A DNA stretch of 33,203 nucleotides from G963666945 sp963666945 (GTDB taxonomy: Bacteria; Bacteroidota; Bacteroidia; Bacteroidales; Marinifilaceae): positions 1-33,203 of the forward strand of contig CAXXRT010000003.1 of assembly GCA_963666945.2 (NCBI GenBank), written 5' to 3'. The notes under the pieces were generated by a model. That model did not search any database and was not told the origin of the DNA. It saw only the letters and a program-made list of their open reading frames with translations. Of this stretch, positions 15,612 to 24,235 are shown in pieces. Every line of letters starts with the position of its first letter. Within the stretch, counting starts at the first letter, position 1. The position numbers and the translations under genes were made by a program.

Positions 15612-16598
15612 ATGTCCGATTGTGATTTCGTGTCTGCTTTTGATTACAAGGGTGCTGCCAATCAGGTTCTGGAAACCGAGATTCATGCACTCCAGCAGCT
15701 GTCCCGATACATTAACGACGATTTCTGCCAAGCGTGTGACCTTATCCTTAACAACAAGGGTAAGGTTGTGGTCATGGGCATGGGTAAATCCGGTCATATC
15801 GGAAATAAAATAGCCGCCACTCTTGCCAGCACCGGCACCTCTGCTTTTTTTGTTCATCCCGGTGAAGCCGCTCACGGGGACCTGGGTATGATTGAACCAG
15901 GAGATATCGTTATTGCTATATCCAATTCTGGTGAATCCCATGAAATTCTGTCGCTGTTCCCGGTACTGAAAAGGCTCAACATCCGTATCATCAGTATGAC
16001 AGGGAAGCCTCAGTCCAGCATGGCAAACCTGGCAGACATCCATCTGCAGATCACTGTACCAAAAGAAGCCTGCCCGCTAGGGCTAGCACCAACAAGCAGC
16101 ACCACCGCTACGCTGGTTATGGGAGATGCTCTGGCGGTCGCCCTTCTTCAGGCGCGTGGATTTACAGCCGAAGACTTTGCCCTCTCTCACCCAGGTGGGG
16201 CTTTAGGGCGCAAGCTGCTGCTTAAATTAGAAGACATTATGCATACCGGAGACACACTGCCAAAAATCTCTCCAGATGCTTCAGTAAAAGACGCCCTGCT
16301 GGAAATATCCCAAAAAGGACTCGGAATGACTGCTATTGTTGATAACAATGATGCGGTTATCGGTATTTTTACTGATGGTGATTTACGTCGTATGCTGGAT
16401 AAGCAGGTAGATATCCATACCACCAGCATTGGTGATGTAATGACAAAGAATCCTAAAGTAGCAACACCCGCATTGCTGGCCGTGGAAGGCGTCAATATTA
16501 TGCAGGAAAAAAGCATTACCGCGCTGCTGCTGTGCGAAAATAATAAGCTGGTCGGTGCGGTACATATGCATGATCTGCTGAAAGCTGGTGTGATGTAA
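15612..16598 (+). CDS. kdsD: Arabinose-5-phosphate isomerase
   Basis: Interconverts ribulose 5-phosphate and arabinose 5-phosphate, the first step of Kdo synthesis for LPS. The 328-residue protein has an N-terminal SIS sugar-isomerase domain (GMGKSGHIGNKIAATLASTGT, then HPGEAAHGDLGM and the SNSGES phosphosugar loop), the SHPGGALGRKLL motif holding the catalytic His, and two C-terminal CBS domains from about residue 210 to the end. It lies between yrbG and kdsC, the next but one enzyme of the pathway. Confidence 0.96.
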   Translation: MSDCDFVSAFDYKGAANQVLETEIHALQQLSRYINDDFCQACDLILNNKGKVVVMGMGKSGHIGNKIAATLASTGTSAFFVHPGEAAHGDLGMIEPGDIVIAISNSGESHEILSLFPVLKRLNIRIISMTGKPQSSMANLADIHLQITVPKEACPLGLAPTSSTTATLVMGDALAVALLQARGFTAEDFALSHPGGALGRKLLLKLEDIMHTGDTLPKISPDASVKDALLEISQKGLGMTAIVDNNDAVIGIFTDGDLRRMLDKQVDIHTTSIGDVMTKNPKVATPALLAVEGVNIMQEKSITALLLCENNKLVGAVHMHDLLKAGVM

Positions 16599-16650
16599 CC
16601 CGAAACCGCTATCAGTAATTTCAACACAATAACCGGAAGAGAAATGCACA

Positions 16651-17208
16651 ATGTCCGAAATGATTCCTACACTTTATGGTTCAGTTAGCAGGGAAACACT
16701 TGCGATTGCCAAAGACATCAAACTGTTGATCTGTGATGTTGACGGCGTATTCTCTGATGGCCGAATCTATATGGGTAATCAGGGTGAAGAGTTAAAAACC
16801 TTCCATACTCGTGACGGCTATGGAATCAAATCTCTGATGAAAGCCGGTGTGGAAATTGCTGTTATCACCGGTCGCAATTCAAAAATCGTCGAAAACCGAA
16901 TGCAGGCTCTGGGCGTTTCTCTGGTTTATCAGGGACAAGACGATAAGGTAAAAGCCTACGAAGATATCTGCGACAAACTGGGTGTGCTTCCGGAAAACAC
17001 CGGATATGTCGGGGATGATCTTATCGACTGGCCAGTAATGGAAAAGGTAGCTCTGAAGGTCTGTGTTGCCGACGGACACCCCCTGCTGGCCCGACGAGCC
17101 AACTATGTAACCACGATTAAAGGTGGTCATGGTGCAGTGCGTGAGGTGTGCGATCTGATTCTTCAGGCCCGTGACGAGCTTGATGTGCATAAAGGCCTGA
17201 GTATATGA
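16651..17208 (+). CDS. kdsC: 3-deoxy-manno-octulosonate-8-phosphatase
   Basis: Cytoplasmic HAD-family phosphatase that releases Kdo from Kdo 8-phosphate. The 185-residue protein has the HAD nucleophile motif CDVDGVFSDG (D29, D31), the second motif AVITGRNS, the Lys in QGQDDKVKAY and the metal-binding GDDLIDWPVM. It lacks a cap domain, as the tetrameric KdsC type does. The stop overlaps the lptC start as ATGA, indicating coupled translation. Confidence 0.96.
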   Translation: MSEMIPTLYGSVSRETLAIAKDIKLLICDVDGVFSDGRIYMGNQGEELKTFHTRDGYGIKSLMKAGVEIAVITGRNSKIVENRMQALGVSLVYQGQDDKVKAYEDICDKLGVLPENTGYVGDDLIDWPVMEKVALKVCVADGHPLLARRANYVTTIKGGHGAVREVCDLILQARDELDVHKGLSI

Positions 17209-17768
17209 GTTTTTCTCGTATTATTTATGCCCTACTGTTTCTTGTTTCCGGCTATTCGCTCTATTATCTGTATAGTGAAAAAGCTCAAGAAGCGGTTCAG
17301 GTCACACCAGATATGGAGTTACCAACTCTAAGCGGCACAAATATAGAGAATATTACCTATAACGAAAAAGGCGTTCGCAGCTACAGAGTCGCATCCAAAT
17401 TTCTGGATCACTATGCTAAAAGCGGCAATACAGTGTTTGAGTACCCTGCTCTTTCTGTTTTCCGGGAAGGAAGCGTGGAAGAATGGCGAATCACCGCTGA
17501 CCGCGGCATTTTAGATAGTGAACAAGTCCTTACATTACATGGGAACGTGTTGGCAAAAAATCTGTTACCCGGAGCAAGCTTCGATACAATGGCAACAGAT
17601 AAACTACTTATTCACCTGAAAAACAGGGACTTCCAGGCTGATAGCCAGGTCCTGCTTGTGGGCCCCCGGTTTGAAACCAAGGGCAACAAGATGAAAGGAA
17701 ACTTTGGCGAAAACACAGCAACCCTATATGAGAAAGTACAAGGTAGATATGAAACTCTCACACCTTAG
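17205..17768 (+). CDS. lptC: LPS export protein LptC
   Basis: Bitopic inner-membrane protein that receives LPS from LptB2FG and hands it to LptA. The 187-residue product has an N-terminal membrane helix (about 5-24, RIIYALLFLVSGYSLYYLY) followed by a periplasmic beta-jellyroll with the family patterns YRVASKFLDHYAKSGNTVFEYP and TLHGNVLAKN. Its ATG overlaps the kdsC stop by four bases, and its 3' end overlaps lptA by 20 bases. lptF and lptG are not in this window. Confidence 0.94.
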   Translation: MSFSRIIYALLFLVSGYSLYYLYSEKAQEAVQVTPDMELPTLSGTNIENITYNEKGVRSYRVASKFLDHYAKSGNTVFEYPALSVFREGSVEEWRITADRGILDSEQVLTLHGNVLAKNLLPGASFDTMATDKLLIHLKNRDFQADSQVLLVGPRFETKGNKMKGNFGENTATLYEKVQGRYETLTP

Positions 17769-18252
17769 TCTTATTGCTTGCCTGCTTGCAGCACAGGGCG
17801 CATTTGCGCTGACGACTGATACTGATCAGCCGATTTATATTGACTCTGACAGCCAGCATCTGGACATGAAAAGCAACCGCGTGACATTCAGTGGAGATGT
17901 AAAGCTCAAACAGGGCAGTATCAACATCAATGCAGAGAAAATTGTGGTCACCCGTAATAAGGCTGATGACTCCCTGAAAAAAATCGAAGCGTTTGGCAAC
18001 CCAGCCACCTTCTCTCAACTGACCGACGAAGGAAAGACCCTGAAAGGGCAGGCAAAAGAGCTGTTTTACGAAGTAGCTTCTGATGAGCTAACCATGAAAA
18101 ATGGTGCTCAACTTGCTCAGGATGAAAGCCTGATCCGCGGTAACACTATCACTTATAAGATTTCTTCACAGAAATTAATGGCAGATGGTGGTAAGAATAA
18201 ACGGGTAACAACTGTTCTCCAACCAACTCAGGTAAACCCTAAGAGCAAATAA
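17749..18252 (+). CDS. lptA: LPS-binding periplasmic protein LptA
   Basis: Periplasmic protein whose oligomers bridge LptC and LptD, carrying LPS across the periplasm. The 167-residue precursor has a signal peptide KLSHLSLIACLLAAQGAFA, with cleavage after AFA near residue 20. The OstA/LptA jellyroll follows (DSDSQHLDMKSNRVTFSGDVKLKQGSININAEKI pattern). I chose the ATG at 17749, preceded by AAGG; an upstream in-frame ATG at 17704 would spoil the signal peptide. It overlaps lptC by 20 bases. Confidence 0.95.
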   Translation: MKLSHLSLIACLLAAQGAFALTTDTDQPIYIDSDSQHLDMKSNRVTFSGDVKLKQGSININAEKIVVTRNKADDSLKKIEAFGNPATFSQLTDEGKTLKGQAKELFYEVASDELTMKNGAQLAQDESLIRGNTITYKISSQKLMADGGKNKRVTTVLQPTQVNPKSK

Positions 18253-18261
18253 CGATATCCT

Positions 18262-18987
18262 ATGGCCGTTTTAAAAGCAGAGCATCTGGCAAAAAGCTAT
18301 AAAAACCGCAAAGTGGTTTCCGATGTCAGCCTAAAGGTAGAAGCTGGTCAAATTGTTGGCCTGCTTGGCCCCAATGGTGCCGGAAAAACCACCTCGTTTT
18401 ATATGATCGTCGGTCTGGTAGCCCGCGATGAAGGGCGGATCCTTATTGACGACAATGACATCAGCGTATTGCCGATGCACAGCCGTTCGCGGATGGGGAT
18501 CGGCTATCTTCCTCAGGAAGCTTCCATCTTTCGCAAGTTGTCGGTAGAGGACAATATCATGGCCGTACTGCAGACCCGCAGTGAACTCAGCCGGGAAGAT
18601 AAGCAGGATAAAATGGAAGATCTGCTGGATGAATTTAACATCCAGCATATTCGTAAAAGTGCCGGTATGGCGCTTTCTGGTGGTGAACGTCGTCGGGTAG
18701 AAATAGCACGGGCGCTGGCAGCAAACCCAAAATTCATCCTGCTGGATGAACCCTTTGCCGGGGTAGATCCAATCTCGGTAATCGATATCAAAAAGATCAT
18801 TGAGCACCTGCGGGACAGAGGGCTGGGTGTTCTTATCACCGACCATAATGTGCGGGAAACACTGGACGTATGTGAAAGGGCTTACATCGTCAGCCAGGGA
18901 CATCTGATTGCAGAAGGCTCGCCAGAGCAAGTTTTGAACAACGAACAGGTAAAACAGGTTTATCTCGGTGAACAATTCCGTCTATGA
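18262..18987 (+). CDS. lptB: LPS export ABC transporter ATPase LptB
   Basis: Cytoplasmic ATPase of the LptB2FGC complex that powers LPS extraction from the inner membrane. The 241-residue protein has Walker A GPNGAGKTT at 36-44, the Q-loop YLPQEASIF, signature LSGGERRR at 138-145, Walker B FILLDEPFAGVD with Glu163, and the switch His in TDHNVRET. It lies 9 bases after lptA. About 100 bases separate it from rpoN; they hold a 7-bp dyad TGTCAGC (19017-19023) / GCTGACA (19046-19052) but no terminator, so read-through into rpoN is likely. Confidence 0.97.
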   Translation: MAVLKAEHLAKSYKNRKVVSDVSLKVEAGQIVGLLGPNGAGKTTSFYMIVGLVARDEGRILIDDNDISVLPMHSRSRMGIGYLPQEASIFRKLSVEDNIMAVLQTRSELSREDKQDKMEDLLDEFNIQHIRKSAGMALSGGERRRVEIARALAANPKFILLDEPFAGVDPISVIDIKKIIEHLRDRGLGVLITDHNVRETLDVCERAYIVSQGHLIAEGSPEQVLNNEQVKQVYLGEQFRL

Positions 18988-19085
18988 TTAATAGAACAGG
19001 ATAACTAAAGGGACTTTGTCAGCTTACAATTACAAATTGCCAAACGCTGACACACCATTATCTAAGACAAGGCAGTAAATACTGA

Positions 19086-20612
19086 ATGAAACCCTCATTA
19101 CAACTCAAGCTAGGCCAACAATTAGCAATGACACCTCAATTGCAGCAGGCTATCCGTCTGTTGCAGTTGTCTACCCTGGACCTTCAGCAGGAAATTCAGG
19201 AAGCGTTGGAATCTAACCCACTGTTGGATGTTGATGAAGGGCAGGATGAAAATGTTGGCGAGCAAGGTGCTGACACAACACCTGAAAGTAATCAGACAGA
19301 AACAGATACCTCTTCCGCAGACATCTCTGCTGAAAGCACGGCTTCAGATAACGAGCCAAGTACCGATATGACTGCAGAGCCTGTCACCCCGGACAGCTCT
19401 GAGGTCATTGAGAAATCGGAGATTGGAGATGACCTAGAGATAGACGCATCGTGGGATGATGTCTACAGTGCCAATACGGGTAATACTGGTATCGCGCTGG
19501 ACGATGATATGCCGATCTATCAGGGCGAAACGACCCAGAGCCTGCAGGACTACTTGTTATGGCAATTGGATCTGACCCCGTTTTCCGAAACCGATCGCAC
19601 CATTGCGACGGCCATTGTCGACGCTGTTGACAACTACGGCTATCTCACCCTTTCCAGTGAAGAGATACTGGAAAGTGTTGACAACGAAGAGGTAGAGCTA
19701 GACGAAGTAGAAGCTGTACTTAAACGTATTCAACAGTTTGACCCGCTGGGCGTAGCATCGCGTAATTTGCAGGAATGCCTACTGCTTCAGTTGGCCACCT
19801 TCCCGGAAAACACCCCATGGCTCAGCGAAGCCAAGATGATTCTGGAAAACTATATCGATCAGTTGGGCAACCGTGATTACAAGCAAATCACAAAGGAAAG
19901 CAAACTCAAAGAGGCAGAACTACGTGAGGTTATGCTTCTTATTCAGCAACTGGATCCCCGCCCAGGCAGCTCAATAACCCCTGATGAGACCGAATACGTC
20001 ATTCCTGATGTATCCGTGTTCAAAGACAGAGGTAAATGGGTGGTTGCCATTAATCCGGATAGCGTACCGAGATTGAGAGTCAACCAGCATTACGCCTCAC
20101 TGGGCAAAGGAAACAGCGCTGACAGCCAATTTATTCGTACCAACCTTCAGGAAGCGAAGTGGCTGATCAAGAGCCTGGAAAGCAGAAACGAGACACTGCT
20201 CAAAGTTGCACGTTGTATTGTTGAACACCAGCAGGATTTCTTCGAGTATGGAGAGGAAGCGATGAAACCTATGGTGCTGAATGATATTGCACTAGCAGTT
20301 GATATGCACGAGTCAACAATTTCCAGGGTTACCACCCAGAAATTTATGCATACACCGAGAGGTATCTTCGAACTTAAATATTTCTTCTCCAGTCATGTCA
20401 GTACCGACAATGGCGGAGAGTGTTCATCTACGGCAATTCGCGCTCTTATCAAAAAACTGGTTGCAGCAGAAAACACTGCGAAACCATTAAGCGACAGCAA
20501 GATTGCCGCGTTATTGGCTGACCAAGGGATTCAGGTCGCAAGACGAACGATAGCAAAATATCGGGAATCTCTGGGCATCGCGCCTTCCAGTCAGCGTAAA
20601 CGCCTGCTCTAG
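19086..20612 (+). CDS. rpoN: RNA polymerase sigma-54 factor
   Basis: Alternative sigma factor for -24/-12 promoters, driven by AAA+ activators. In vibrios it controls flagella, nitrogen use and quorum-sensing small RNAs. The 508-residue protein has region I (Gln/Leu-rich, LKLGQQLAMTPQLQQAIRLLQLST), an acidic, low-complexity region II (about 55-125), the core-binding domain (WQLDLTPFSETDR onward), a helix-turn-helix (LNDIALAVDMHESTISRVT) and the RpoN box ARRTIAKYRE at 485-494. It heads hpf-ptsN-rapZ-npr, the conserved nitrogen-PTS cluster. Acidic region II is the least conserved part of the family. Confidence 0.97.
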   Translation: MKPSLQLKLGQQLAMTPQLQQAIRLLQLSTLDLQQEIQEALESNPLLDVDEGQDENVGEQGADTTPESNQTETDTSSADISAESTASDNEPSTDMTAEPVTPDSSEVIEKSEIGDDLEIDASWDDVYSANTGNTGIALDDDMPIYQGETTQSLQDYLLWQLDLTPFSETDRTIATAIVDAVDNYGYLTLSSEEILESVDNEEVELDEVEAVLKRIQQFDPLGVASRNLQECLLLQLATFPENTPWLSEAKMILENYIDQLGNRDYKQITKESKLKEAELREVMLLIQQLDPRPGSSITPDETEYVIPDVSVFKDRGKWVVAINPDSVPRLRVNQHYASLGKGNSADSQFIRTNLQEAKWLIKSLESRNETLLKVARCIVEHQQDFFEYGEEAMKPMVLNDIALAVDMHESTISRVTTQKFMHTPRGIFELKYFFSSHVSTDNGGECSSTAIRALIKKLVAAENTAKPLSDSKIAALLADQGIQVARRTIAKYRESLGIAPSSQRKRLL

Positions 20613-20635
20613 GCAACCAACAAGAAGGAAAGTCT

Positions 20636-20923
20636 ATGCAAATCAATATTAAAGGCCATCACGTTGATCTTACCGATGCAATGCAAGACTACGTACATTC
20701 GAAGTTCCAGAAGCTAGAAAGATTTTTTGAACATATCACTAATGTTCATGTGGTATTACGCGTCGAAAAAGTGCACCATATCGCAGAAGCGACGTTACGG
20801 GTCAGTCAAGGCGAAATCCACGCAACTGCAGAGGACGAAAATATGTACGCCTCCATCGATACCTTGGTTGATAAGCTCGTTCGTCAGTTAAATAAACATA
20901 AAGAAAAACTGGCCAATCACTAG
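20636..20923 (+). CDS. hpf: Ribosome hibernation promoting factor (short form)
   Basis: Binds the decoding and mRNA channel of the 30S subunit and promotes 100S ribosome dimers in stationary phase together with RMF. The 95-residue length and the MQINIKGHHVDLTDAMQDYVHSK start match the short HPF of E. coli. The basic HVVLRVEKVHHIAEATLRV and YASIDTLVDKLVRQLNKHKEK parts form the ribosome-binding face. It follows rpoN by 23 bases, with an AAGGAAAG ribosome site, and precedes ptsN by 2 bases. Confidence 0.96.
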   Translation: MQINIKGHHVDLTDAMQDYVHSKFQKLERFFEHITNVHVVLRVEKVHHIAEATLRVSQGEIHATAEDENMYASIDTLVDKLVRQLNKHKEKLANH

Positions 20924-20925
20924 TT

Positions 20926-21381
20926 ATGCAAATTAGCGAAGTACTTTCACTGGACTGCACCAAAAGTGCAGTCCAGTGCTCGAGCAAGAAACGTGCTCTT
21001 GAGATTATCAGTCAGATCGCAGCTGAACATTCGGGTCAAAACTCGACTGAACTGTTTGAATCTATGCTCAGCAGAGAAAAAATGGGAAGCACCGGAATAG
21101 GCAATGGTATTGCCATCCCCCACGCCAGAATGTTTTCCAGCGATGAAGCCATAGCGGTACTTATCCAGTGCCAGGAACCTATCGAATTTGATGCCATCGA
21201 CAACCGACCAGTCGATCTTCTTTTTGCTCTTCTCGTTCCGGATGCCCAGTGTAAAGAGCACCTGAAAACTCTCTCAAGCATGGCAGAGCGTTTGAACGAT
21301 AAGAAAATCCTTAAACAACTCCGTCATGCAGAAAGTGATCAGGAGCTGTTCAACATAATGATCAACGGAAATGAATCATAA
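20926..21381 (+). CDS. ptsN: Nitrogen-regulatory PTS protein EIIA-Ntr
   Basis: Terminal phosphoacceptor of the nitrogen PTS (PtsP-Npr-PtsN). Its phosphorylation state affects potassium uptake and other targets in enterics. The 151-residue protein has the EIIA mannitol/Ntr fold with the phosphorylated His66 in GIGNGIAIPHAR, preceded by EKMGSTG, and the FDAIDNRPVDLLFALLVP core. It begins two bases after the hpf stop without a clear ribosome site of its own, so translation is probably coupled, and it overlaps rapZ by 11 bases. Confidence 0.95.
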   Translation: MQISEVLSLDCTKSAVQCSSKKRALEIISQIAAEHSGQNSTELFESMLSREKMGSTGIGNGIAIPHARMFSSDEAIAVLIQCQEPIEFDAIDNRPVDLLFALLVPDAQCKEHLKTLSSMAERLNDKKILKQLRHAESDQELFNIMINGNES

Positions 21382-22276
21382 ACCTCAAGCGAACAACACA
21401 AACCAGACTGAGAATGCACGTTTAATCGTGATAAGCGGCCAGTCCGGTGCAGGGAAGAGTGTTGCCCTTCGAGTACTGGAAGATCTCGGCTATTACTGTG
21501 TCGATAATCTTCCAGTTAATCTGTTAAGCCAGTTTGTAGATTCGGTTAGAGAAAGCAAGCAGAACGTTGCAGTCAGTATTGATATCCGAAACCTGCCAAG
21601 CGATCCGAATACAGTAGCCGAGACTCTCAATAAACTGAAAAGCAGCCTGGATGTCACCGTTATCTTCCTCGACGCCTCACAAGCAACGCTACTCAAACGC
21701 TATAGTGAGACCCGTCGCATCCACCCGCTTTCCCTCAATCAGGATACACTCTCACTCGCTCAGGCCATCGAGCAAGAAATCCTGCTGCTGACTCCTCTGA
21801 AAGAGCAGGCAGATCTGGTTATCGACAGTAGCAACCGTTCATTACATGAACTGAGTGAAGCTGTTCGCATGCGTGTGCTCGGAAGGGAAGGGAAAGAACT
21901 GGTGATGGTATTTGAATCCTTCGGTTTTAAATTCGGTCTGCCGAGTGATGCTGACTACATCTTTGATGTCCGCTTTCTGCCCAATCCGCATTGGGAGCCC
22001 AACCTGCGCCCTCTGACCGGACTGGATGCCCCGATTCATGAGTTTCTGGAAAGTTATCCGGAGGTAAAAGAGCTCCGACAGGATATTCAGGCTTATATAG
22101 AAAAATGGTTGCCGATGCTGGAAAAAAACAACCGTAGTTACCTGACCGTCGCTATTGGCTGTACCGGAGGTAAGCACCGATCTGTGTATCTGACTCAGAA
22201 ACTGGGTGAGCATTTTAAAGGCCTTGGAAAACAGGTGCATATCAGGCACAACTCACTGGAAACACACCATACGTAA
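21371..22276 (+). CDS. rapZ: RNase adapter protein RapZ
   Basis: Binds the GlmZ-type small RNAs, presents them to RNase E and so tunes GlmS and glucosamine-6-phosphate supply. The 301-residue protein has an N-terminal Walker A GQSGAGKS at 23-30, a Walker B-like region (VTVIFLDAS) and the C-terminal RNA-binding part with MVFESFGFKFGLP, VRFLPNPHWEPNLRP and AIGCTGGKHRSVYL. It is 17 residues longer than E. coli RapZ (284), almost all at the N-terminus. The ATG at 21371 overlaps ptsN, and a GTG at 21428 would be too short. Confidence 0.94.
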   Translation: MNHKPQANNTNQTENARLIVISGQSGAGKSVALRVLEDLGYYCVDNLPVNLLSQFVDSVRESKQNVAVSIDIRNLPSDPNTVAETLNKLKSSLDVTVIFLDASQATLLKRYSETRRIHPLSLNQDTLSLAQAIEQEILLLTPLKEQADLVIDSSNRSLHELSEAVRMRVLGREGKELVMVFESFGFKFGLPSDADYIFDVRFLPNPHWEPNLRPLTGLDAPIHEFLESYPEVKELRQDIQAYIEKWLPMLEKNNRSYLTVAIGCTGGKHRSVYLTQKLGEHFKGLGKQVHIRHNSLETHHT

Positions 22277-22339
22277 GAACAAGAAACAAATATAAAGTAA
22301 GAAACAGACAAAAGACAAAGAGCGGACAAAGGGTGAAAA

Positions 22340-22615
22340 ATGGATTGCAGCAGAAAAGTTCTCATTCAAAACAGACTCGGACTTCATGCCCGGGCCGCCG
22401 TCAAATTGGTGGAGCTGGCACAAAGCTATAAGGCAACGCTTACCCTAAGCAATGAAGAAAACCGGGAGATGACGGCCGACAGCGTGATGGGGCTGCTGAT
22501 GCTTGAGTCTGCTCAGGGAGAATACATTACTGTCACGGCCGAAGGACCGGAGGCAGAATCAGCTCTTGATGCTGTCTGTGAACTTATTGAAGCTAAATTT
22601 GAAGAAGACGAATAG
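22340..22615 (+). CDS. npr: HPr-like nitrogen PTS phosphocarrier Npr
   Basis: Phosphocarrier between PtsP (EI-Ntr) and PtsN; also called PtsO. The 91-residue HPr-fold protein has the phosphorylated His16 in NRLGLHARAA and the second conserved helix region ADSVMGLLMLESAQGEYI. It lacks the Ser46 context that HPr kinase acts on in Firmicutes, as expected. It is the last gene of the rpoN cluster, 63 purine-rich bases after rapZ. Confidence 0.95.
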   Translation: MDCSRKVLIQNRLGLHARAAVKLVELAQSYKATLTLSNEENREMTADSVMGLLMLESAQGEYITVTAEGPEAESALDAVCELIEAKFEEDE

Positions 22616-22627
22616 TTTTCCGTACAA

Positions 22628-22668
22628 AAACCACATTATTTTCTCTTAAACCACAATTATTTTCTCTT
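22628..22668. repeat. Two-copy direct repeat between npr and mgtE
   Basis: AAACCACATTATTTTCTCTT (22628-22647) is followed at once by the same sequence with one added A (22648-22668). It is a simple tandem duplication in the AT-rich gap that must hold the mgtE promoter. Confidence 0.8.
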
Positions 22669-22753
22669 TCGTCATAAGAATTTATTAAATAGCACCTAGA
22701 ATTAGGCTAATATTCAGCTCAATTAACCAGCATACCCACTCAGGAGGAAGAGG

Positions 22754-24121
22754 ATGGCAGAGCCACAGGAACTCGAGCAAGCTCAACAATCTCATGAAAC
22801 CCTCCAGGAAATAAGTGAAGCACTTGATAACGGTCGCTTTATCCATGTTCGACGCCAACTGCAGGATATGGAGCCGGAAGATATTGCACACTTACTTGAG
22901 GCCTCACCCCGAAAAGTCCGTAACGTACTCTGGCAGCTTACCGATCCCGAAGATTATGGTGAAATTCTTGATGAGCTGAACGAAGACGTAAAAGATGCCC
23001 TTGTCTCCAATATGGCACCAGAAAAACTGGCGGAGGCAACGGAAGGCATGGATACCGATGACCTTGCCTATGTACTTCGAAGCCTGCCGGATGATGTATC
23101 CCGTGGCGTACTGGAGCAGATGGACGCTGCAGACCGGGCACGCATCGAAACGGCCCTTTCGTATCCGGAAGATACTGCCGGCGGGATCATGAACACCGAT
23201 GTGACCACCATCCGTGGTGACGTAGACGTCGATGTTGTCCTGCGTTATCTGAGAATGAAGGGTGAGCTACCAGAAGCCACTGATGCCTTGTATGTTATCG
23301 ACGAAGAAAGCCGACTGATTGGCCACCTTTCCCTGACCACCCTTATCACCACCCAGCCAGACATACAGGTAAACGAGGTGATGGATGATGCTGATGAAGC
23401 CATTCCTGTCGACACCAGTGATACCGACGTCGCCAGCCTGTTTGAACGCCGTGACTGGGTCTCAGCCCCGGTAGTGGATGAAAATCTGCACCTGGTTGGT
23501 CGTATCACTATCGATGACGTGGTCGATATTATCCGTGAAGATGCCAGCCACTCCATGATGAGTATGGCGGGTATGGATGATGATGAAGATACCTTTGCGC
23601 CGGTATTTAAATCTGCCCGCAGACGCAGTATCTGGCTGGGAGCCAATGTTCTGGCGGCTCTGGCAGCGGCCTCAGTTTCCAATATGTTTGAAGCAACACT
23701 GGATAAAATGGCCGCGATTGCAGTACTGATGACTATAGTGCCCTCTATGGGCGGGGTGGCCGGTAACCAAACCGTTGCTCTGGTGATCCGAGGCCTGGCT
23801 CTGGGTCAGATCGGTGACAGTAACAAACGTGAACTACTGCTAAAAGAAGCCGCTATCGGCCTGCTGAACGGTATTTTATGGGCGCTGTTAATCGGTGGCA
23901 TCGTGGTAGTCTGGAAAGACAACTGGATGCTGGGCGGCATCATCTCCGCCGCCATGATGACCAACCTGATTGTGGCCGGTATCGCCGGGGTGGTGATCCC
24001 GGTAATACTGAAAAAAATGAATATCGACCCAGCACTGGCAGGAGGGATGGCTCTCACTACGGTAACTGATGTCGTCGGGCTGTCAGTATTCCTCGGTCTG
24101 GCAACGCTTCTGATTACTTAG
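22754..24121 (+). CDS. mgtE: Magnesium transporter MgtE
   Basis: Magnesium-gated inner-membrane Mg2+ channel or transporter. The 455-residue protein has the cytoplasmic MgtE N domain (about 10-130), a CBS pair (about 135-265) with acidic Mg2+-sensing residues, a connecting helix, and five membrane segments from about 285. Family motifs include PSMGGVAGNQTVALVIRGLALGQI and the C-terminal TTVTDVVGLSVFLG, with the pore Asp at 439. A strong AGGAGGAAGAGG ribosome site precedes the ATG. It is transcribed alone and faces pmbA. Confidence 0.96.
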   Translation: MAEPQELEQAQQSHETLQEISEALDNGRFIHVRRQLQDMEPEDIAHLLEASPRKVRNVLWQLTDPEDYGEILDELNEDVKDALVSNMAPEKLAEATEGMDTDDLAYVLRSLPDDVSRGVLEQMDAADRARIETALSYPEDTAGGIMNTDVTTIRGDVDVDVVLRYLRMKGELPEATDALYVIDEESRLIGHLSLTTLITTQPDIQVNEVMDDADEAIPVDTSDTDVASLFERRDWVSAPVVDENLHLVGRITIDDVVDIIREDASHSMMSMAGMDDDEDTFAPVFKSARRRSIWLGANVLAALAAASVSNMFEATLDKMAAIAVLMTIVPSMGGVAGNQTVALVIRGLALGQIGDSNKRELLLKEAAIGLLNGILWALLIGGIVVVWKDNWMLGGIISAAMMTNLIVAGIAGVVIPVILKKMNIDPALAGGMALTTVTDVVGLSVFLGLATLLIT

Positions 24122-24132
24122 GAATTCTTTTA

Positions 24133-24226
24133 CTCCTCCCCTGTTTAAGAGGAGGCTGGGAGGGGTTTCCAGGCTAAACTACCACATCTGGAGCCCCCTT
24201 CTGCTCCTCCTTCAAAAGGGGAAGAG
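24133..24226. repeat. Inverted pair of 41-bp GC-rich repeats between mgtE and pmbA
   Basis: The 41 bases at 24133-24173 (starting CTCCTCCCCTGTTTAAGAGG) and the reverse complement of 24186-24226 (starting CTCTTCCCCTTTTGAAGGAG) agree at roughly three quarters of positions. They are therefore two copies of one repeat facing each other. Each copy can also fold on itself (CTCCTC with GAGGAG). They fill the convergent gap and may act as a terminator for both genes. Confidence 0.65.
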
Positions 24227-24235
24227 CAAGATTCT

